Shown here piece by piece: positions 6,989-11,162 of a stretch of DNA of 11,162 nt. The translations under genes were made by a program, and so were the position numbers. The notes beneath the pieces were generated by a model. It saw nothing but the letters and a program-made list of their open reading frames with translations, did not search any database and was not told where the DNA came from. The DNA is from Cyclobacteriaceae bacterium. GTDB taxonomy: Bacteria > Bacteroidota > Bacteroidia > Cytophagales > Cyclobacteriaceae. Position 1 is the first letter of the stretch, and each line of letters begins with the position of its first letter. The stretch lies in NCBI GenBank assembly GCA_019751475.1, contig JAIENH010000613.1, positions 1 through 11,162 of the forward strand. The letters run 5' to 3'.

Positions 6989-7702
6989 TTAGAAGACGTA
7001 TCGCAGGCCCACTCCTCCCTGGAACCGTTGATAGCCAGGGTCCAGCAGTGCATCGGTAAAGAGCTCAACCTCGATAAAAGCGGAAACGGGCAACGAGAAA
7101 TAGGAGTATTCAAATCCCAGTACTACCACCGGCCCGTAGGTGAAACGATTTTCTGTGAACTTGCCGAACTTGCCATCGTCTTGATTTTGACTCCGGTCGT
7201 TAAAATTATAGTCGTATTGCAGTTTGGTGTTTCGCCATTGCCACCCGAAACCCGCATACAGTTGCAGACCTTTTGAAATTTTTTCAGCATCCCACTGGTA
7301 CAGAAATTTGGTTTCAATAAACCAATCGTTTAGCGCTTTGTGTGCCAGATACTGAATGCTTTGGTCGCGCTTAAGTGTATCGGGTAAATAGGTGTTGAAG
7401 GCATTGCGATAATACCGGTTATAAAGCCCGCTTGCTGCCTTGCCTACATCGGCCGCAAAGGCAAAATTTTTATTCGCGTAGAATTTATAGGTGAAAGCAA
7501 ACGGATCGCCCAACTTAAAACCAATTCCCTGATAAGGGTAACGACTCGACTCAAAAATGGGGCATACAATCCGTGCCTTATTGCCATTCACTTTGGGCGT
7601 GCGGTAATTACCGATGCGAGGGCTTTTGCGAACCTGTGCTTCAGCTATGGCGACTGTAAAGACCAGCAGCGCAGAAATAATCAGACGTTTTGACATGCCC
7701 AT
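6989..7702 (-). CDS. Predicted outer-membrane beta-barrel protein
   Basis: I cannot name the family. The product of up to 237 residues starts with a Sec signal peptide (KRLIISALLVFTVAIAEAQ, cleavage probably after AEA, around residue 22). The mature part is rich in aromatic and Gly residues in alternating patterns (GIGFKLGDPFAFTYKFY, GLQLYAGFGWQW, TYGPVVVLGFEYSYF) and ends GGVGLRYVF with a terminal Phe, the classic outer-membrane barrel end. Length and pattern suggest about eight to ten strands. Two in-frame ATGs occur, at 7702 and 7696 (MGMSK). The possible -7 element at 7708-7715 would leave little or no leader for the first, slightly favouring 7696. It lies between an ABC exporter gene (63 nt upstream) and a lipoprotein gene. 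Confidence 0.8.
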   Translation of the reverse strand: MGMSKRLIISALLVFTVAIAEAQVRKSPRIGNYRTPKVNGNKARIVCPIFESSRYPYQGIGFKLGDPFAFTYKFYANKNFAFAADVGKAASGLYNRYYRNAFNTYLPDTLKRDQSIQYLAHKALNDWFIETKFLYQWDAEKISKGLQLYAGFGWQWRNTKLQYDYNFNDRSQNQDDGKFGKFTENRFTYGPVVVLGFEYSYFSLPVSAFIEVELFTDALLDPGYQRFQGGVGLRYVF

Positions 7703-7707
7703 TCAAG

Positions 7708-7715
7708 CAAATATA
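7708..7715 (-). promoter_or_regulatory. Possible -7 element before the beta-barrel gene
   Basis: On the minus strand this reads TATATTTG, matching TAnnTTTG, in the 63-nt gap after the ABC gene. It sits only 5 nt before the first ATG (7702) and 11 nt before the second (7696), closer than the other examples in this window, so it may be chance. Confidence 0.3.
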
Positions 7716-7765
7716 GGTTTTTTGCCGTAATGCAGCGATAAAGAGCCGAAACAGGCGGTGAGTGG

Positions 7766-9538
7766 TCAGACTACTTCTTTGTATTGCATTTTATGGAGTT
7801 GGGCGTAGTAGCCCTGGCGCTCCAACAGGTTTTCATGTCGACCCTCTTCTTTTACCTCTCCGTGGTCGAGTACGATGATTTTGTCAGCTTTCTGAATGGT
7901 AGACAGCCGATGGGCAATGACAATGGAGGTGCGGTGGCTCATCATTTTGCCGATGGCATCCTGGATCATCTCCTCTGTTTCCGTGTCAACGGATGAAGTG
8001 GCCTCATCGAGCACGAGTATCTTCGGATCATTTACCATAGCACGAATGAAAGACAGCAATTGCCGCTGACCAACCGATAATGTAGCACCTCGCTCCATCA
8101 CATTGTAATCTAACTTGCCAGGAAGGCGATCGATAAATTTCGTAGCCCCTACCAAGTCAGCCGCGCGCATGATCATTTCATCGGTGACGTCTTTATTCCC
8201 CAAAGAGATATTATTGCGAATTGTATCAGAAAAAAGAAATACATCTTGTAGCACTACTCCAATGTTTCTCCGAAGGGATGTAAGATCATATTCGTGAATG
8301 TCGAGACCATCAATTTTGATGGAGCCCCGGTTGATATCGTAGAAGCGATTGAGCAAATTAATAATAGACGACTTGCCTGCACCGGTAGCCCCTACAAATG
8401 CAATGGTTTCTCCGGGTTTGATCGAAAAGTTGATGTCTTTTAAAACGTAGTTGTTGTCGTTATACGCAAACCACACATGGTCAAACTCGACAGCGCCACG
8501 CAAGGTCTTGGCCATAGCTGATCCACTCTCAACATTATGCTCCTTGCTGTCAAGCAAGTTGATAATCCGCGAAGAGCTGACAATGCCCATCTGTAGGGTG
8601 TTATACCGATCGGCAATCATGCGAATAGGCCGGAAGAACATCTGGATGTACATAATGAAAGCCGTGAGCGAACCGATGGTGATGCCTGTCTGCTCAGTGT
8701 GAAGCACGCCCTTGGCCCCGTACCACATCAATAATCCAATGCCCATCGCTGCGATGATTTCAGCTACTGGAAAATAAACAGAATAATAAAGCACGGAGCG
8801 AAGATTGGAATCCAAGTGCTCTTTGTTGATTTCTTTAAACTTTTCGAACTCCTTTTTTTCACTGCCAAAGATTTGCACGATGTTCATACCGGTGATATGC
8901 TCTTGCACGAATGTATTCAGGTTGGCTACGGCATTGCGCACATCATTAAACGCCACTTTGATTTTTTCTTTGAAGATGTAAGTGGCCAACAGCATCAACG
9001 GTATGGTGGAGAGACTCACCAGCGCCAATCGCCAGTCGGTGTAAAACATAAAGGCGAGGATGAAGACGATTTGCAGCAGATCTCCCGTCATGGCGGCCAA
9101 GCCCTCGCTGAATACATCGGCCAGTGTTTCCACATCTGAGATGGTACGCGTCACCAACCGGCCGATGGGTGTCTTGTCAAAGAATTTTAGTCGTAGATTG
9201 ACCAGGTGCTCATAGAGCTTGATGCGAATGTCGCGTATTACGTACTGCCCGATTCTTCCCGAAAGGTACGTGTGGATGTATTGAAAGACAGAATGAACCA
9301 GCAACAAGGCAAACACGATGAGCATCATGTTTACCATGCCCCGGTAATTTCCAACTGCCACATCGTTGTCTAATGTTTGTTGGATGAGAAACGGACGGAG
9401 TGGTGTAAGTACACCCAGCACAACTGTGAGCACCACCACGGCATAGAAGCGGCCCTTGTAGGGTTTTACAAAGCCCAGCAGACGCCTGACTACTTTGAAA
9501 TCAATAATGTTGCCGCTGCTGACTTGTTCTTTTTCCAT
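7766..9538 (-). CDS. ABC exporter half-transporter with catalytic Glu (MdlB/BmrD-like)
   Basis: This 590-residue protein has a six-helix exporter membrane domain (about residues 20-325) and an ATPase domain (about 350-580). Motifs are A-loop Tyr in WFAYND, Walker A GATGAGKSS at 383-391, Q-loop LQDVFLFSDTIRNNI, signature LSVGQRQL from residue 487, Walker B ILVLDEATSSVD with catalytic Glu512, and switch His543 (AHRLST). The signature has Val instead of the usual Gly at its third position, as in the MdlB/YheH side of heterodimeric exporters. It thus complements the 4628-6415 protein: its Walker B with that protein's LSGGQ gives a competent site, and the reverse pairing gives a degenerate one. 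It begins 38 nt after truA and has an unusually good Shine-Dalgarno sequence upstream. Substrate unknown. Confidence 0.94.
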   Translation of the reverse strand: MEKEQVSSGNIIDFKVVRRLLGFVKPYKGRFYAVVVLTVVLGVLTPLRPFLIQQTLDNDVAVGNYRGMVNMMLIVFALLLVHSVFQYIHTYLSGRIGQYVIRDIRIKLYEHLVNLRLKFFDKTPIGRLVTRTISDVETLADVFSEGLAAMTGDLLQIVFILAFMFYTDWRLALVSLSTIPLMLLATYIFKEKIKVAFNDVRNAVANLNTFVQEHITGMNIVQIFGSEKKEFEKFKEINKEHLDSNLRSVLYYSVYFPVAEIIAAMGIGLLMWYGAKGVLHTEQTGITIGSLTAFIMYIQMFFRPIRMIADRYNTLQMGIVSSSRIINLLDSKEHNVESGSAMAKTLRGAVEFDHVWFAYNDNNYVLKDINFSIKPGETIAFVGATGAGKSSIINLLNRFYDINRGSIKIDGLDIHEYDLTSLRRNIGVVLQDVFLFSDTIRNNISLGNKDVTDEMIMRAADLVGATKFIDRLPGKLDYNVMERGATLSVGQRQLLSFIRAMVNDPKILVLDEATSSVDTETEEMIQDAIGKMMSHRTSIVIAHRLSTIQKADKIIVLDHGEVKEEGRHENLLERQGYYAQLHKMQYKEVV

Positions 9539-9550
9539 AACTATGCTCTA

Positions 9551-9559
9551 ACCTCCTTA
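9551..9559 (-). promoter_or_regulatory. Strong Shine-Dalgarno sequence before the ABC gene
   Basis: The minus strand reads TAAGGAGGT, a near-perfect anti-16S match, 12 nt before the ATG at 9538. Other genes in this window lack such a sequence, as is usual in Bacteroidota, so this stands out. The spacing is a few bases longer than ideal. Confidence 0.55.
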
Positions 9560-9576
9560 CGAGAGAAGTACAGAGC

Positions 9577-10320
9577 TTATTTAAATATTTTTTTGGGATA
9601 CTTTACGCTCACTAAGTATAACCCTTCTGGTGGCACGTTCATGCCGGCCTTCTTCCGGTCTTTGCTTTTGAGGATTTGCTTAAAGTCATCCACGGAAATC
9701 TTTCCCGAGCCAACTTCCAGCAACGTTCCCACGATGGCCCGCACCATTCCTCTCAAGAAGCGATTGGCCACGATGCTGAAAACAAGCAAATCATCTTTTT
9801 CATTCCAATGTGCCTTCTTGATATCGCAAATAAAGTGATTTACATCGGTCTTTACTTTGCTAAAGCATTCAAAATCGTGACTGCCGACTAATAACGCAGC
9901 CGCAGTGTTCATGGTTTTGATGTCGATCGGTTTAAAAAAGTAGTAGGCCTGGCCGATGAGCAAAGGGTTTTTAGTGCGGGTAATCTTGTATTCATAGGCC
10001 CGTTCATACGCATCGTAGCGGGCATGTGCGGTGTCTTTCACCGGGTGGATAGCCCGGATGGCAATGTCGCGCGGGAGGATGGAGTTGAGTTTTTGGATGT
10101 ACTGACTTTGATCAAAGTCTTTCTCAATATCTGCGTGAAAAAATTGCTGCACGCAATGCACACCGGTGTCGGTGCGCCCGCTCCCAACAATCTCAACCGG
10201 TTGCCGAAAAACCTTGGTCATGCCATCTTCTACCACCTGCTGCACACCGACAGCATTAGCCTGGTTTTGCCAACCATGATAGTGTGTGCCGTTGTAGGTG
10301 ATTTCGAAGAAGTATCTCAT
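9577..10320 (-). CDS. truA: tRNA pseudouridine(38-40) synthase TruA
   Basis: This 247-residue protein isomerises uridines 38-40 in the anticodon arm of tRNAs to pseudouridine. The N-terminus MRYFFEITYNGTHYHGWQNQ is typical. The catalytic motif GSGRTDTGVH carries the nucleophile Asp51. Further family markers are HARYDAYERAYEYKI in the middle and NRFLRGMVRAIVGTLLEVG near the C-terminus, and length is normal. The enzyme is cytoplasmic. The ATG at 10320 is the family start. It follows the four-helix-bundle gene by about 70 nt of purine-rich DNA holding one arm of an inverted repeat, and precedes the ABC gene by 38 nt. No TAnnTTTG element is visible directly upstream. Confidence 0.97.
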   Translation of the reverse strand: MRYFFEITYNGTHYHGWQNQANAVGVQQVVEDGMTKVFRQPVEIVGSGRTDTGVHCVQQFFHADIEKDFDQSQYIQKLNSILPRDIAIRAIHPVKDTAHARYDAYERAYEYKITRTKNPLLIGQAYYFFKPIDIKTMNTAAALLVGSHDFECFSKVKTDVNHFICDIKKAHWNEKDDLLVFSIVANRFLRGMVRAIVGTLLEVGSGKISVDDFKQILKSKDRKKAGMNVPPEGLYLVSVKYPKKIFK

Positions 10321-10336
10321 GAGGAGAGAGGAGGTG

Positions 10337-10351
10337 AGAAGATGAGAATTG
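10337..10351. repeat. Left arm of inverted repeat flanking the four-helix-bundle gene
   Basis: The plus strand reads agaagatgagaattg, exactly the reverse complement of 10760-10774. It lies in the gap between the truA start and the four-helix-bundle stop. The surrounding 10321-10370 is purine-rich with a small tandem repeat (ttgtgaag/ttgtgaat at 10349-10364). Confidence 0.75.
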
Positions 10352-10393
10352 TGAAGTTGTGAATAGAGAGGTTTCTGGAGGACATGGTGGATT

Positions 10394-10756
10394 TCAATTT
10401 TGAGAAGCCTTGATGGCCCGAGCGTATGAGTTGAGTAATTTGCTTACTTCCTCCAACAAATTCTCCAGTGTCTCATCTGAGTGAAACTTTAAATCCTTTG
10501 ATAGAATTATGTAATACTTACACTCCTCAACTGATCCTTGAGAAATATTTAGGAATCTTGCCTTTTCGGGTTTCGTTCGTTTTGCATATCCTTCTGCAAT
10601 GTTAGCGGCAATTGAAATAGCTGCGCGTCTGAATTGTGATGTCAGCCCATACAATTCTTCTTTCGGAAAAGAAGCCGTAACCCGATATGTAAGCAACACA
10701 AACTGATGAGCCTTCTGCCAGACAATTAAATCACTAAACTTTTGAGTAGGTGCCAT
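10394..10756 (-). CDS. Four-helix-bundle protein, S23/IVP family
   Basis: From the ATG at 10756 this is a 120-residue protein of the family first seen in 23S rRNA intervening sequences, which includes the accessory protein Avd of diversity-generating retroelements. Family features are FSDLIVWQKAHQFVLLTYRVT at the start, FPKEELYGLTSQFRRAAISIAANIAEG in the centre, and ARFLNISQGSVEECKYYIILSKDL in helix three; the four helices span about residues 8-115. The fold is known to form pentamers in relatives; the cellular role of free-standing copies is unknown. A TTG at 10762 is in frame but less likely. No reverse transcriptase, template/variable repeat or rRNA gene lies nearby. A 15-bp perfect inverted repeat frames the gene in the gaps to thiolase and truA, suggesting insertion as a unit. 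Confidence 0.9.
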   Translation of the reverse strand: MAPTQKFSDLIVWQKAHQFVLLTYRVTASFPKEELYGLTSQFRRAAISIAANIAEGYAKRTKPEKARFLNISQGSVEECKYYIILSKDLKFHSDETLENLLEEVSKLLNSYARAIKASQN

Positions 10757-10759
10757 TCT

Positions 10760-10774
10760 CAATTCTCATCTTCT
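10760..10774. repeat. Right arm of inverted repeat flanking the four-helix-bundle gene
   Basis: The plus strand reads caattctcatcttct, the perfect reverse complement of 10337-10351. It lies between the thiolase stop (10781) and the ATG at 10756. A further aattctcat copy, direct relative to this arm, occurs at 10792-10800 in the last codons of the thiolase. Confidence 0.75.
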
Positions 10775-10780
10775 TATTTC

Positions 10781-11162
<382 letters not shown>

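Noticed and set aside
8816..9139. Plus-strand 107-codon frame opposite the ABC gene
   Set aside because: Its His/Gln-rich composition is what reverse-frame translation of an ABC membrane domain gives; no family resemblance.
9583..9596. A/T-rich run with seven T resembling a terminator tail
   Set aside because: It lies in the last codons of truA and has no GC-rich stem before it.
10394..10756. Diversity-generating retroelement accessory (Avd) gene
   Set aside because: The family matches, but no reverse transcriptase, template repeat or variable repeat is present in the window, so only the family name is used.
10394..10756. 23S rRNA intervening sequence
   Set aside because: No rRNA sequence flanks the gene; the neighbours are thiolase and truA.

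Overview
This window looks like a chromosomal core region of a Bacteroidota member, probably a Cytophagales-type bacterium; that placement is inferred. The evidence is the gene order nusB–ytxH–DUF1573 lipoprotein–yajC–ybbR–coaE, a very long NusB, several copies of the Bacteroidota -7 promoter element TAnnTTTG about 20-25 nt before start codons, and generally weak Shine-Dalgarno sequences. Base composition is moderate and even. I see no rRNA, tRNA, CRISPR array, integrase or transposase gene.

Left block (1-4524, all on the minus strand, read right to left): nusB; a compact DUF4160/DUF2442 pair with its own promoter; a small YtxH-like membrane protein; a DUF1573 lipoprotein; then, after an intergenic region with two strong hairpins, yajC–ybbR–coaE in an apparent operon. 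coaE is cut by the left edge. This is mostly housekeeping: transcription antitermination, Sec accessory function, envelope proteins and coenzyme A synthesis.

Middle block (4628-9538): two full-length ABC exporter half-transporters on opposite strands. The plus-strand protein has Asp in place of the catalytic Glu after Walker B but a canonical LSGGQ. The minus-strand protein has the catalytic Glu but an LSVGQ signature. This complementary pattern fits a heterodimeric exporter (MdlAB / BmrCD / TM287-288 type) with one degenerate ATP site. Between them lie an outer-membrane beta-barrel-like protein and a small lipoprotein, both unassigned. On the minus strand the row truA–ABC–barrel–lipoprotein is closely spaced.

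Right block (9577-11162): truA (tRNA pseudouridine synthase), a small four-helix-bundle (S23/IVP family) gene, and the C-terminal part of a thiolase cut by the right edge. The four-helix-bundle gene is framed by a perfect 15-bp inverted repeat lying in the two short intergenic gaps, so it looks like a cassette inserted between thiolase and truA. This is the most unusual structure in the window. No clearly new multi-gene system is evident.
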